A stretch of DNA of 64,000 nt from Patulibacter brassicae (GCF_033949425.1 NZ_JAXAVX010000002.1:248001-312000), one strand, 5' to 3'; positions 1 through 8,362 are shown, counted from the first letter of the stretch. A program made the numbers and translations. The notes: a model not told the origin generated them from the sequence alone.

Positions 1-1121
1 ACGAGATCGACAAGATGGGCTCGGACTACCGGGGCGATCCGTCCAGCGCGATGCTCGAGGTGCTCGACCCGGAGCAGAACGCGACGTTCCGCGACCACTA
101 CCTCGACGTGCCGTTCGACCTCTCGCGGGTGATGTTCATCACCACCGCGAACACGCTCGACACGATCCCCGGGCCGCTGCGCGACCGGATGGAGGTCATC
201 CAGCTCGCCGGCTACACCGCGCAGGAGAAGCTCGAGATCGCCAAGCGCTATCTCGTGCCCCGGCAGCTGGACCGTCACGGCCTGCGGCGCTCGACGCTGC
301 GCTTCGGCGATCCGGCGCTGCGGACGCTCATCGAGGACTACACGCGCGAGGCCGGCGTGCGGAACCTCGAGCGCGAGATCGGCCGGGCGGTGCGCAAGAT
401 CGCCCGCGAGATCGTCGAGGGGGAGCAGGAGGACGCCGCGCCGGCGGCCGCGAACGGCCGGCCCAGGCGCGTCACGGTCAGCCGCGACCGGGTCGTGGAG
501 CTCCTCGGCCGCGGGCCGTTCGACCGCTCCGGCCAGGAGCGGCGCAAGCGCACGAGCCGCCCCGGCGTGGCGACCGGTCTCGCGTGGACGCCCGTCGGCG
601 GCGACGTCCTCTACGTCGAGGCGGCGGCGATGCCGACGACGCGGGCCCCGCAGGTGACGATCACCGGGCAGCTCGGCGAGGTCATGACGGAGTCGGTGCG
701 CGCGGCGCTGACCTGGGTGCGGGGGCACGGCACCGTGGTCTCGCCGGAGCTGCCCGACGACTGGTTCGGCACCCACGACCTCCACGTCCACGTGCCCGCC
801 GGGGCGACGCCGAAGGACGGCCCGTCGGCGGGAATCACGATCGCCACGGCGCTCTGCTCGCTCGTCAGCGGCCGGGCGGTCCGGTCGGACGTCGCGATGA
901 CCGGCGAGATCACGCTGACCGGCGAGGTCCTGCCGATCGGCGGGCTGAAGGAGAAGGCGCTCGCCGCGCAGCGCGCCGGGATCGGCTGCGTCATCGCCCC
1001 GCGCGACAACGAGCGCGACGCCGAGGACGTCCCCGAGCCGCTGCGCAGGAAGATCGCCTTCCACTGGGTGGACCGGGTCGAGGAGGTCCTGGAGCTCGCC
1101 CTGGAGCCCGCCGGCGACTGA
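1..1121 (+). CDS. lon: ATP-dependent protease La (Lon), C-terminal part; 5' end outside window
   Basis: Lon is a homo-hexameric AAA+ serine protease that unfolds and degrades damaged or regulatory cytosolic proteins. The frame is open from base 3 and begins inside the AAA+ module with the EIDKMGSDYRGDPSSA stretch. A helical lid follows, then the LonP domain with the PKDGPSAG motif (catalytic Ser codon at 825-827) and the GGLKEK motif (catalytic Lys codon at 954-956), so the peptidase dyad is intact. The roughly 370 visible residues are about half of a typical Lon of about 800. The N-terminal substrate-binding domain and Walker A lie upstream of the window. The stop is at 1119-1121. Confidence 0.97.
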   Translation, partial: EIDKMGSDYRGDPSSAMLEVLDPEQNATFRDHYLDVPFDLSRVMFITTANTLDTIPGPLRDRMEVIQLAGYTAQEKLEIAKRYLVPRQLDRHGLRRSTLRFGDPALRTLIEDYTREAGVRNLEREIGRAVRKIAREIVEGEQEDAAPAAANGRPRRVTVSRDRVVELLGRGPFDRSGQERRKRTSRPGVATGLAWTPVGGDVLYVEAAAMPTTRAPQVTITGQLGEVMTESVRAALTWVRGHGTVVSPELPDDWFGTHDLHVHVPAGATPKDGPSAGITIATALCSLVSGRAVRSDVAMTGEITLTGEVLPIGGLKEKALAAQRAGIGCVIAPRDNERDAEDVPEPLRRKIAFHWVDRVEEVLELALEPAGD

Positions 1122-1263
1122 TCGCCGGTGGCCCGCGACGGCCCTCGGCGCGTGCGCCGCGGGCCGATCGGGTACTCACCGATGACGAGGCGACCGACCG
1201 GGCCGCACGGCGGCGCGCGATAGGCTCGGCGGCGACGGTCTCACGAACCCGAGACGGAGGACC

Positions 1264-1809
1264 ATGGCGCTCAAGTCCAAGACCAAGAAGCTGGCCAAGA
1301 AGCAGGCCAAGGCCCAGGCGAAGAGCCAGGCCAAGAGGGCTCGCAAGCAGGCCAAGAAGGCCGCCGGGACCCTCGCTGCGCGCGAGGACCAGGTGCGCGA
1401 CCTGCTCGAGAACGAGGACCTCCGCGAGGACCTCCGGCAGCTCGCCGATGCGGCGCGCAACGCGTACTCGCGCGTGGCCGGCAACCCGCAGGCGCTCCTG
1501 CGCGACAAGAAGGTCCACAGCGACCTGCGCACCGCGTCGGACGCGCTGCTGGACGCGAAGGCGAACCTCACGGGCAAGAAGCAGAAGAAGGCGAAGAAGC
1601 GCGGCGGCTTCGGCCTCCTCGTCGTCGCCCTCGGCGGCGCGGTCGCGGCGGTCGTCGCGGTGCCGTCGCTGCGCTCGAAGGCCCTCGATGTCGTCTTCGG
1701 GCCGGAGGAGGAGCTCGACTACACCGTCGGGACGCCCTCCGCGGCCGCCCCGGCGTCGCCGAACGGCTCCTCGCAGGCCGCTGCCGCGGCCGCCGCGCAG
1801 GACGCCTGA
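1264..1809 (+). CDS. Lys/Ala-rich single-pass membrane protein, unknown function
   Basis: This 181-residue protein matches no family I can name. The first 35 residues are repeated KxxAKxQAK-type segments, strongly basic. Residues 40-105 look helical, with charged pairs. A second Lys-rich patch (about 100-118) precedes one hydrophobic segment (about 120-140), and the tail is acidic and then Ala/Ser-rich. The start is well supported: GGAGG lies 5-9 nt before the ATG. The basic N-terminus could bind nucleic acid or anionic lipid, but that is only inference from composition. It stands alone between lon and a strong hairpin pair. Confidence 0.7.
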   Translation: MALKSKTKKLAKKQAKAQAKSQAKRARKQAKKAAGTLAAREDQVRDLLENEDLREDLRQLADAARNAYSRVAGNPQALLRDKKVHSDLRTASDALLDAKANLTGKKQKKAKKRGGFGLLVVALGGAVAAVVAVPSLRSKALDVVFGPEEELDYTVGTPSAAAPASPNGSSQAAAAAAAQDA

Positions 1810-1814
1810 TCCTC

Positions 1815-1884
1815 GACGGCCGCGACGCGGCCGTCCCTCGCGCTCCGGCGCCCACGGGCCACCCGCCACCGGCGGGTGGCCCGT
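1815..1884 (+). terminator. two consecutive GC hairpins after the Lys-rich protein gene
   Basis: The first hairpin is a perfect 9-bp stem, GACGGCCGC/GCGGCCGTC, with a 3-nt loop (1815-1835), starting 6 nt after the stop codon. The second is a perfect 14-bp stem with a 3-nt loop (1854-1884, ACGGGCCACCCGCC and its complement), followed by CTCGTTGG. There is no long U tract, as is usual in very GC-rich actinobacteria. Position and stem length support termination. Confidence 0.7.
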
Positions 1885-1936
1885 CTCGTTGGGGCACGTG
1901 GCGCGTCGCCGCCCTCCGGGCTGGCCAGCCAGCCAG

Positions 1937-1942
1937 TAGGCT
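1937..1942 (+). promoter_or_regulatory. -10 box TAGGCT, leaderless start of the TetR gene
   Basis: TAGGCT ends 7 nt before the GTG at 1950, so a transcript starting at the usual distance would begin at or next to the start codon. No Shine-Dalgarno sequence is seen. This supports GTG 1950. Confidence 0.5.
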
Positions 1943-1949
1943 GGTCGGC

Positions 1950-2567
1950 GTGGCGAGCGACGATGCGACCAGGGTGCTGGCGACCGACAAGGCGATGCGG
2001 ATCGTGGACGCGATGCGCTCGAGCGTCGCGCGCCGCGGCGTCGCCGGCTCGACGTTCGACCACGTGGCGCGCGAGGCGGGCGTCTCGCGCGGCCTCCTGC
2101 ACTACTACTTCGGCTCGAAGGAGCAGCTGCTCGTCGAGGTCGCGCGCCGCGACTCCCAGGTCCGCCTGGAGGCGATGACCGCCGAGCTCGCCAAGGCGCA
2201 GACGACCGAGGACCTCTCCTCGCTCTGGATCCGCTCGATCTACGCGACGGTCCGCCACGAGCCCGAGTACGTGACGATGCTGCTGGAGATGTACACGCTC
2301 TCCCAGCGTCAGCCGGAGGTCGCCCAGGAGCTCGCGGCGCTGAGCCAGGCGATGAACGACGCCTTCGACCGCCGGCTGCAGGAGCTCGCCGACGAGGGGC
2401 GCATCGAGCTGCGCGCCGCCCCGGCCGTGGTGGCCGAGCTCGTGATCGGCTTCGGCCACGGCCTGTCCCTGCGATTCCTCTCCAACCCGGGTGGGGACAT
2501 GGAGGGCGTCGTCCAGGCCGCGACGACGGCGATCGGGCGCCTCGTGCGCCCCGGCCCGAACGCCTGA
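1950..2567 (+). CDS. TetR/AcrR-family transcriptional regulator
   Basis: This 205-residue one-component repressor has an N-terminal helix-turn-helix at residues 14-60 with the diagnostic pattern STFDHVAREAGVSRGLLHYYF followed by SKEQLL. The C-terminal ligand-binding half is helical and resembles the BetI/TetR_C_6 type. The GTG start is supported by the -10 box 7 nt upstream. It ends 6 nt before a convergent methyltransferase gene, so the two are not an operon. The effector is not predictable, and no adjacent co-directional target gene is visible; the target may be elsewhere or its own promoter. Confidence 0.9.
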   Translation: MASDDATRVLATDKAMRIVDAMRSSVARRGVAGSTFDHVAREAGVSRGLLHYYFGSKEQLLVEVARRDSQVRLEAMTAELAKAQTTEDLSSLWIRSIYATVRHEPEYVTMLLEMYTLSQRQPEVAQELAALSQAMNDAFDRRLQELADEGRIELRAAPAVVAELVIGFGHGLSLRFLSNPGGDMEGVVQAATTAIGRLVRPGPNA

Positions 2568-2573
2568 TCGGCG

Positions 2574-3221
2574 CTAGGCGTCGCTGCGCGCGGCGCCCAT
2601 GATGATCGGGGAGATCGGCAGCGGCACCCAGCGCGGGACCGCCCGGACGTCGCGGTGCTGGACGCGCACGAACCCGGCCTCGTCGATGGCGCGAGCGGTG
2701 TGGCGGTGCGTGTGGCAGCCGCCGAACGCCCGCGGCCAGACCGTCGCGTCGAGCGCCCGCTGGAAGCCCCCGAGCGCGCCGTCCGTGGCGACGTGCTCGT
2801 AGTAGCGCAGCTCCCCGCCGGGTCGCAGCAGCCCCCGGGCGGTGCGCAGCGCGCCGACCGGGTCCGGGACGGAGCAGAGCACGAGCGAGCAGACGACCGC
2901 GTCGAACGTGCCGAGATCCGCGGCGGGGACGTCCTCGATCGGCTCGGGCCGGACGACGATCGTCGGGCCCCCGGTGACGGGCCGCGCGGCGGCCGTCGCA
3001 CGGGCCTCGGCGTAGAGCAGCGGCTCGGGCTCCAGCGCGACGACCTCGGTGACGGCGTCGGGATAGTGCTCGAACATCGAGCCGGTCCCGCAGCCGATCT
3101 CCAGGACGCGGCCGCGGAGGCCGGCGGCGAGCTCCGCGCGAGCCCGACGGACCGCCGGCGGCTCGTGCCGCATGAGCCGCGACCAGACGCGGGCGAACCT
3201 CGGGTGCTGGACCTCGGCCAT
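2574..3221 (-). CDS. class I SAM-dependent methyltransferase
   Basis: This 215-residue protein has a Rossmann methyltransferase fold. Motif I is VLEIGCGTGSMFEHYP (about residues 39-54), the acidic motif II is VVALEPEP, and FDAVVCSLVLCSVPDP is the motif IV region. It resembles the phospholipid/METTL7-like group annotated as class I SAM methyltransferases; the substrate is unknown. The ATG is preceded on its own strand by TAGCGT (3228-3233) 6 nt away, which suggests a leaderless mRNA. The C-terminus is convergent with the upstream TetR gene and the 5' end faces away from the next TetR gene. Confidence 0.88.
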   Translation of the reverse strand: MAEVQHPRFARVWSRLMRHEPPAVRRARAELAAGLRGRVLEIGCGTGSMFEHYPDAVTEVVALEPEPLLYAEARATAAARPVTGGPTIVVRPEPIEDVPAADLGTFDAVVCSLVLCSVPDPVGALRTARGLLRPGGELRYYEHVATDGALGGFQRALDATVWPRAFGGCHTHRHTARAIDEAGFVRVQHRDVRAVPRWVPLPISPIIMGAARSDA

Positions 3222-3323
3222 GCGGCGACGCTATCGCCGCCGCGGTGCCGGCCGGGTGTGCCCCGGCCCCCGGCGTCCCGGGCGTCGACGGGGCCGGGTC
3301 CCAGCGCGGGCGCCGACGGCGGG

Positions 3324-3923
3324 TCAGTCCGCGGAGGGCCGCGCGGCCGGGCGGGGCGGGAAGAGCCGCTCGGCGGCCAGGACCGCCGCCGCGCGCCGCC
3401 GGGCGAGCACGTCGGGGTCGTCGACGTCCTCGAAGCGGTGCATCTCGACCGCCATCAGCCAGCCCATGCTGAGGTTCACCAGGAGCATCAGGACGTCGAT
3501 CGGCTCGAAGGCGTCGTCGAGGATCCCGTCGGCCTGCCCCTGGGCGATCACGGCGAGCTTCGCCTGGAGCGACCGGTGGCCCGAGGCGTCGGTGGCGGTC
3601 AGCTCGCCGCCCGGCTCCAGGCGCCCCCAGCTGACGAGCCGGAGCATCTCCGGGTGGGCGACGTAGAAGTCGAACAGGGCGCCGACGTAGCCGGGGATGT
3701 CCGCCGGGTCCAGCGACGTGCTGTCCATCACCTGCTGCAGCTGGTCGGAGGCGACCGCCGCGTGGAGCTCCTCCTTCGACCGGAAGTAGGCGTAGACGCG
3801 CTCCTTGCTCGTTCGCGCCGCCCTCGCGATCCGGTCGATGCGCGCCCCGGCCACGCCGTGCTCGGCGAACTCCTGCAGCGCTGCGGCGAGGACCCGCTCC
3901 TTCGGGGTGCTGGCGGCCGTCAC
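3324..3923 (-). CDS. TetR-family regulator divergent from aldo/keto reductase
   Basis: This 199-residue protein has an N-terminal TetR helix-turn-helix (about residues 8-55; ARIDRIARAARTSKERVYAYF then RSKEELH). Its C-terminal domain contains the YVGALFDFYVAHPEMLRLVSWGRL region typical of the TetR_C_33 group. The GTG start lies 6 nt from a TACGCT box (complement at 3930-3935). The divergent reductase starts 89 nt away and the gap holds an imperfect palindrome (3975-3991). By the common TetR arrangement it probably represses the reductase gene and perhaps itself; that is inference. Confidence 0.9.
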   Translation of the reverse strand: MTAASTPKERVLAAALQEFAEHGVAGARIDRIARAARTSKERVYAYFRSKEELHAAVASDQLQQVMDSTSLDPADIPGYVGALFDFYVAHPEMLRLVSWGRLEPGGELTATDASGHRSLQAKLAVIAQGQADGILDDAFEPIDVLMLLVNLSMGWLMAVEMHRFEDVDDPDVLARRRAAAVLAAERLFPPRPAARPSAD

Positions 3924-3964
3924 GGGTGCAGCGTAGCCCGATGGGGGCCGCGCCCGGCACCTGC

Positions 3965-3991
3965 TATGGTGCCGAACAGAACGGTTTGGTT
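3965..3991 (+). promoter_or_regulatory. aldo/keto reductase promoter with candidate TetR operator
   Basis: TATGGT (3965-3970) is a plausible -10 box. Overlapping the expected transcription start is a 17-bp imperfect palindrome at 3975-3991 of the form AAC-N2-AAC-N-GTT-N2-GTT (6 of 8 pairs match). A site here would block transcription of the reductase gene. It is the only palindrome I see between the divergent TetR and reductase genes. Confidence 0.5.
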
Positions 3992-4011
3992 TGGATCAGG
4001 AGGCAGGACGG

Positions 4012-4997
4012 ATGCAGCGACGGACGCTTGGCACGCAGGGACTGGAGGTCTCGGCGATCGGCCTGGGGACGATGGGGTTCACCCTCGCCTACGGCGACGG
4101 CAGCAGCGAGGCGGAGGCGATCACGACGATGCGCGCCGCGCACGAGGCCGGCGTGACGTTCTTCGACACCGCGGAGCTGTACGGCGGAGGAACGGGCAGC
4201 AACGAGCAGCTCGTCGGCAAGGCGGTGGCGCCGTTCCGCGACGAGGTCGTGATCGCCACGAAGTTCGGGTTCGACATGCAGGCGCAGCCCCTCGGCTCGG
4301 CCGTCGACAGCCGGCCCGCGCGGATCCGGCAGGTCGCCGAGAACAGCCTGCGCCACCTCGGGGTCGAGGTGATCGACGTGCTCTACCAGCACCGCGTCGA
4401 CCCGGACGTGCCGATGGAGGACGTCGCCGGCACGGTCAAGGAGCTGATCGACGAGGGCAAGGTCCGGTGGTTCGGCTTGAGCGCGGCCGGCCCGGAGTCG
4501 ATCCGTCGCGCCCACGCCGTGCAGCCGGTCTCGGTGCTGCAGACCGAGTACTCGGTGTTCGAGCGCGAGGTCGAGGTCGAGGTGCTGCCCGTGGTGCGCG
4601 AGCTGGGGATCGGCTTCGTGCCCTACTCGCCGCTCGGCCGGGGGTTCCTGACCGGGGACGTGCGGCCGGCCGCGGAGTATCCGGCCAACGACATGCGCAG
4701 CTGGGACGAGCGCTGGCAGCCCGGCAACTACGAGCGCAACCTCGAGGCGGTCCGCCGGCTGACCGACTGGCCTCCGGCAAGGGCATCACCGTCGGGCAGC
4801 TGGCGCTCGCGTGGCTGCTGGCCCAGGGCGACGACGTCGTCCCGATCCCGGGCACCCGCAGCGCCGCCCGCGTGCGCGAGAACGCCGCCGCGGTCGACGT
4901 GACCCTGACCCCGGGGGACCTCGACGCGATCCGCGCCGCGCTGCCGGCCGGCGCCTTCGGCAGCCGCTACCCGGCCGACTTCATGCCCCGGGGCTGA
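4012..4997 (+). pseudogene. aldo/keto reductase, frameshifted near base 4767
   Basis: This is an NADPH-dependent oxidoreductase of the YajO/PcpD-like aldo/keto reductase group, with a TIM-barrel fold. The ATG at 4012 has AGGAGG 8 nt upstream. Residues 1-252 read normally: LGTQGLEVSAIGLGTMGF, the catalytic D and Y in FFDTAELYG, then K in ATKFGF and the H in YQHRVD. At ACCGACTGGCCTCC the frame shifts. Restoring one C (GACCTGGCCTCC) gives LTDLASGKGITVGQLALAWL and then the NADPH-binding IPGTRSAARVREN segment, ending at 4997. The whole protein is otherwise conserved, so this is either a recent single-base deletion or a sequencing error. Confidence 0.85.
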
Positions 4998-5009
4998 GCC
5001 GCTCGCGAT

Positions 5010-5037
5010 CCGGGGCGTCGACCGGCCGACGTCCCGG
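5010..5037. terminator. bidirectional hairpin between convergent genes
   Basis: An 11-bp stem (CCGGGGCGTCG with CGACGTCCCGG, one G-U pair on the + strand) with a 6-nt loop lies between the stop codons of the reductase gene and the convergent toroid protein gene. The position suits a shared terminator. Confidence 0.45.
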
Positions 5038-5066
5038 GCCGCGATCCGCTCCGGCGCCGTCGCGCA

Positions 5067-6011
5067 TCACGCCTCCTCGGAGGGCAGGCGGCCGTGCGCT
5101 CGGAGCACCGCCAGGGCCTCGACCGTCATGACGCCCCGCCAGTCCGCCGTCGCGGCGGGCGACCACGCGGGCCAGTCGAAGGTCCACCCGCCGTCGTCGC
5201 GCTGGCCCTCCGCGAGCCGGTCGAGCGCCGCCTCGAGCGTCGCGGCCGGCACGTAGCGGGCGGCGCGGGCGTCGGGTCGCGGCACGATGTGCAGCGGCCG
5301 GTGCGCCTCGTCCTCGCCGGACCCGTCGTCGACGAGCTCGGCGACGTGGGGCGCGAGGCCCTCGAGCGCGCGCTCCAGGCGCTCGCCGTCCTCGCACGAC
5401 TCGAGGAAGGCGAGCAGGCCGCGCAGCGCGTAGCCGCGGCCGATCCGGTGGACCCCGGCGAGCGCCGGGTCCGGCGGCTCCGCGCACCACCGGTCGACCT
5501 CGGCCCAGAGCAGCGGCTCCGTGGCCGCGAGCCAGGGGTGCGCGACGCCGCGGCGCCGCAGCACGGCGGCGATCGGCCCCGCTTGGACCGGAGAGGGCGG
5601 CAGGCCGGGCTCGGGGACGAACCACGGGGCGTGCGGCGCGTCGGCGATCGCCGGGCCGACGAACACCGCGCCCCCGCCGCCCGTCCCGAGGCGCGGGTCC
5701 CCCGCCCCGCGCGTCGCAGCAGGCGCCTCCCGCCACAGCCAGTCCGCGGCCCCGAGCGCGAGCTCCTCGTCCCACGCGCCCTCCTCGTCGAGGATCCGCA
5801 GGGCGGTGCTGATGGCGGCCGGGTGCGCACGGGCGGACCGGGCGTCGGGCTCCAGCGCCAAGCCGAACCCGCCGTCGGCGGTGCGGTACGCGGCCACGGC
5901 GTCCCGGACGGGGACGCCGTCGCCGCCCTCGAGCAGCCGCTCGGCGCGGCGTCGCTCCAGGACGCGGGCCCCCTCGGCGAGGAAGCGGCGGGCGGCGGGA
6001 ACGTCGGGCAT
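5067..6011 (-). CDS. alpha-toroid protein (prenyltransferase/squalene cyclase-like repeats)
   Basis: This 314-residue cytoplasmic protein has no signal peptide. The repeats VAAYRTADGGFGLALEPD near the N-terminus and LAEGQRDDGGWTFDWPAW near the C-terminus carry the Q-x-x-DGGW/DGGFG signature of alpha-alpha-toroid folds found in prenyltransferases and terpene cyclases. The DXDD and DDXXE catalytic motifs of cyclases are not evident, so an enzymatic role is uncertain. It starts at ATG 6011, and no TANNNT box is obvious. The start lies 60 nt from a divergent AraC-type gene that may control it. Confidence 0.72.
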   Translation of the reverse strand: MPDVPAARRFLAEGARVLERRRAERLLEGGDGVPVRDAVAAYRTADGGFGLALEPDARSARAHPAAISTALRILDEEGAWDEELALGAADWLWREAPAATRGAGDPRLGTGGGGAVFVGPAIADAPHAPWFVPEPGLPPSPVQAGPIAAVLRRRGVAHPWLAATEPLLWAEVDRWCAEPPDPALAGVHRIGRGYALRGLLAFLESCEDGERLERALEGLAPHVAELVDDGSGEDEAHRPLHIVPRPDARAARYVPAATLEAALDRLAEGQRDDGGWTFDWPAWSPAATADWRGVMTVEALAVLRAHGRLPSEEA

Positions 6012-6071
6012 GCGGGCATTCCACCGCACCGGGCTGCGCGGGTCTTGCACGGATCGGCCATCATCGCTCGG

Positions 6072-6926
6072 GTGGAAGAGGTCGCCGCGCGCTACCGCGA
6101 GCAGGCCCCGCCGCCCGCCGCGGCGGCGCTCGCGACCTGCGCCTGGGGGATGGACGCGCGATCCCCGCGGGCGCGAGCGGTGCGCGTCCTGCCCGACGCG
6201 CACGTCGACCTCGTCTGGGGACGCGGCATCGGGGCCTTCGTCGCCGGCCCGGACACGACGGCGCAGCTCTCGCCGGTCGCGTCGGACCGCCCGCTCCGCG
6301 GCCTGCGCCTGCGGCGCGGGGCGGCCGCCGCGGTGCTCGGCGTGCCCGCGCGCGAGCTGCGGGACCGCCGCGTCCCGCTGGCCGCGGTGCGCGAGCTCGC
6401 CGGACTGCCGCCGGTCGAGGACGAGCGGCTCGCCCCGGACGCCGCGCCCGACGCCGCCGCCACGGCGCTGGCGGACCTCGTCGCCGCGCGCCGCGGGCGC
6501 GCCGGGGCGTCCGAGCGGGTCGCCGCCGCGCTCGTCGGGCTGACCGGCGGCCCCGCGCTCCCGGTCCCGGCGCTCGCGGACCGCCTGGGCTACAGCGAGC
6601 GGCAGCTGCGGCGGATCGCCGACGACGCGCTCGGCTACGGCCCGACGGTCCTCGGGCGCGTGCTGCGCCTGCAGCGCTGGCTCGCCGCCGCCGAGGTCCC
6701 GGGCGCGCCCGGGCTCGCGGCCAGCGCCGCCGCGGCGGGGTACGCCGACCAGGCGCACCTGTCGCGCGACTGCCGGGCCCTCGCGGGGCTGCCGCCGGCC
6801 GCGCTGCTCGCGGAGCGCGCGGCGGCGGGGCGCCGACGGCCGGCGGACGGCGGCGGCGTCGCTCCGCGGCGGACCGGTCTCAGGCCTTCGGGGAGCGCCA
6901 GGGCTGCGCCAGGCGGCCGGCGATGA
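6072..6926 (+). CDS. AraC-family transcriptional regulator
   Basis: This 284-residue protein begins at GTG 6072. The N-terminal half (about 1-130) matches the DUF6597-type sensor region found in many AraC regulators (PDAHVDLVWGRG, then GPDTTAQLSP). The C-terminal half has the tandem AraC helix-turn-helix: LADRLGYSERQLRRIADDALGYGP, then AAAAGYADQAHLSRDCRALAG with the classic G-Y/F-x-D-Q-x-H-x-S-R pattern. It is divergent from the toroid protein gene. Its last 47 bp overlap the end of convergent glyS. The low-complexity tail after about residue 250 carries no recognised domain. Confidence 0.85.
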   Translation: MEEVAARYREQAPPPAAAALATCAWGMDARSPRARAVRVLPDAHVDLVWGRGIGAFVAGPDTTAQLSPVASDRPLRGLRLRRGAAAAVLGVPARELRDRRVPLAAVRELAGLPPVEDERLAPDAAPDAAATALADLVAARRGRAGASERVAAALVGLTGGPALPVPALADRLGYSERQLRRIADDALGYGPTVLGRVLRLQRWLAAAEVPGAPGLAASAAAAGYADQAHLSRDCRALAGLPPAALLAERAAAGRRRPADGGGVAPRRTGLRPSGSARAAPGGRR

Positions 6927-8250
6927 GGGCGGGCAGGTCGTCGATCGCCACGCGCTCCTGCTCGAGCGTGTCGCGGTCGCGGACCGTGACGGTGCGGTCC
7001 TCGAGCGTCTGGTGGTCGACGGTGACGCACCACGGCGTGCCGACCTCGTCCTGGCGCCGGTAGCGCTTGCCGACCGAGCCACCCTCGTCGTACTCCGTCT
7101 GGCCGACGCGCCGCAGGCTGTCGCGGATCTCGCGCGCGAGCTCCGGCTGGCCGTCCTTCTTCACGAGCGGCAGGACCGCGACCTTCACCGGCGCCAGCCG
7201 CGGATGCAGCCGCAGCACGGTCCGCACGTCCCCGCCCTCGAGCTCCTCCTCGTCGTAGGCGTCGACGAGGAACGCGAGCGTCGCGCGGTCGCAGCCCGCG
7301 GCCGGCTCGATGACGTGCGGCAGGTAGCGCTCCCGCGTCTGCGGGTCGAAGTACTCGAGCTTCTCGCCGGAGCCCTGCTGATGGGCGCTCAGGTCGTAGT
7401 CGCCGCGGTGGGCGATGCCCTCGAGCTCCGACCAGCCGATCGGGAAGAGGTACTCCACGTCGCTCGTGCCGGAGCTGTAGTGCGACAGCTCGTCCTGCTC
7501 GTGCGGGCGGAGGCGCAGGTGGTCCTCGCGGACGCCGAGGTCCGTGTACCAGTCGAAGCGCGCCTTCATCCAGTGCTCGTGCCAGGTCTGCGACTCGGCC
7601 GGCGGGACGAAGAACTCCATCTCCATCTGCTCGAACTCGAGCGTGCGGAAGATGAAGTTGCCGGGCGTGATCTCGTTGCGGAACGACTTGCCGATCTGCG
7701 CGATGCCGAACGGCGGCTTCTTGCGCGACACGGCGAGGACCTGCTTGAAGTCGACGAAGATGCCCTGCGCGGTCTCGGGGCGCAGGTAGACCGTCGAGCC
7801 CGTGTCGGCGACCGTGCCGATCTGGGTCTTGAACATGAGGTTGAAGTCGCGCGGCTCGGAGAGCTCGCCGCCGCACTGCGGGCAGCGGACGAGCGACGGG
7901 TCCTCGCCCCGCTCGACGGCGGCCTCCTGCAGGTGGTCCAGGCGCCAGCGCTTCTTGCACTCGCCGAGGCACTGCACGAGCGGGTCGCTGAAGCCCGCCA
8001 GGTGCCCCGAGGACTCCCAGACGCGCGGGTGCTGGATGATCGCGGAGTCCAGCGCGACGACGTCGTCGCGGTCCTGGAGCATCGCCCGCCACCACTCGGC
8101 CTTGACGTTGTTCTTCAGGAGGACGCCGTAGTGCCCGTAGTCGTAGGTGTTGGCGATGCCGCCGTAGATCTCCGACGCGGGGAAGACGAAGCCGCGGCGC
8201 TTGCAGAGCGCGACGATCTTGTCCATGGTGACGACGTCGGCGGAGGCCAT
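6880..8250 (-). CDS. glyS: glycyl-tRNA synthetase (alpha2 type)
   Basis: This class II aminoacyl-tRNA synthetase charges tRNA-Gly (ATP + glycine + tRNA-Gly). The 456 residues match the dimeric, archaeal/Gram-positive type. Landmarks are the RRGFVFPASEIYGG N-terminus, motif 1 region, motif 2 FRNEITPGNFIFRTLEFEQM, four zinc-like Cys (CLGECKK and CPQCGG) and the C-terminal anticodon-binding domain (APVKVAVLPLVKKD). I chose ATG 8250 over longer frames: TACGAT (complement at 8257-8262) lies 6 nt upstream, and MASADVVTMDKIVALCKRRG is the usual N-terminus. The 5' end faces a CIRCE-type repeat 58 bp away. Confidence 0.97.
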   Translation of the reverse strand: MASADVVTMDKIVALCKRRGFVFPASEIYGGIANTYDYGHYGVLLKNNVKAEWWRAMLQDRDDVVALDSAIIQHPRVWESSGHLAGFSDPLVQCLGECKKRWRLDHLQEAAVERGEDPSLVRCPQCGGELSEPRDFNLMFKTQIGTVADTGSTVYLRPETAQGIFVDFKQVLAVSRKKPPFGIAQIGKSFRNEITPGNFIFRTLEFEQMEMEFFVPPAESQTWHEHWMKARFDWYTDLGVREDHLRLRPHEQDELSHYSSGTSDVEYLFPIGWSELEGIAHRGDYDLSAHQQGSGEKLEYFDPQTRERYLPHVIEPAAGCDRATLAFLVDAYDEEELEGGDVRTVLRLHPRLAPVKVAVLPLVKKDGQPELAREIRDSLRRVGQTEYDEGGSVGKRYRRQDEVGTPWCVTVDHQTLEDRTVTVRDRDTLEQERVAIDDLPALIAGRLAQPWRSPKA

Positions 8251-8307
8251 GCGCGGATCGTACGTGGCCGACTGCGACGGCCGTTCCGCGGTCCGCCGCG
8301 CGGCCCG

Positions 8308-8334
8308 TTGGCACTCGCGCTCGGAGAGTGCCAA
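8308..8334. promoter_or_regulatory. CIRCE operator (HrcA-type heat-shock repressor site)
   Basis: TTGGCACTC, 9 nt, GAGTGCCAA is a perfect 9-9 inverted repeat with a 9-nt spacer. It matches the CIRCE consensus TTAGCACTC-N9-GAGTGCTAA at 16 of 18 positions, and the two differences are compensatory. CIRCE is the binding site of HrcA, normally at groES/groEL or dnaK operons. Here it lies between divergent glyS and the first fmdB-like gene, with no chaperone gene in view. Confidence 0.8.
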
Positions 8335-8362
8335 GCCGGGGTGGCGAACCGCGCGGGTCGGC

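Noticed and set aside
8308..8334. Simple transcription terminator
   Set aside because: It lies between divergent starts, not after a stop, and matches CIRCE in sequence and 9-nt spacing.
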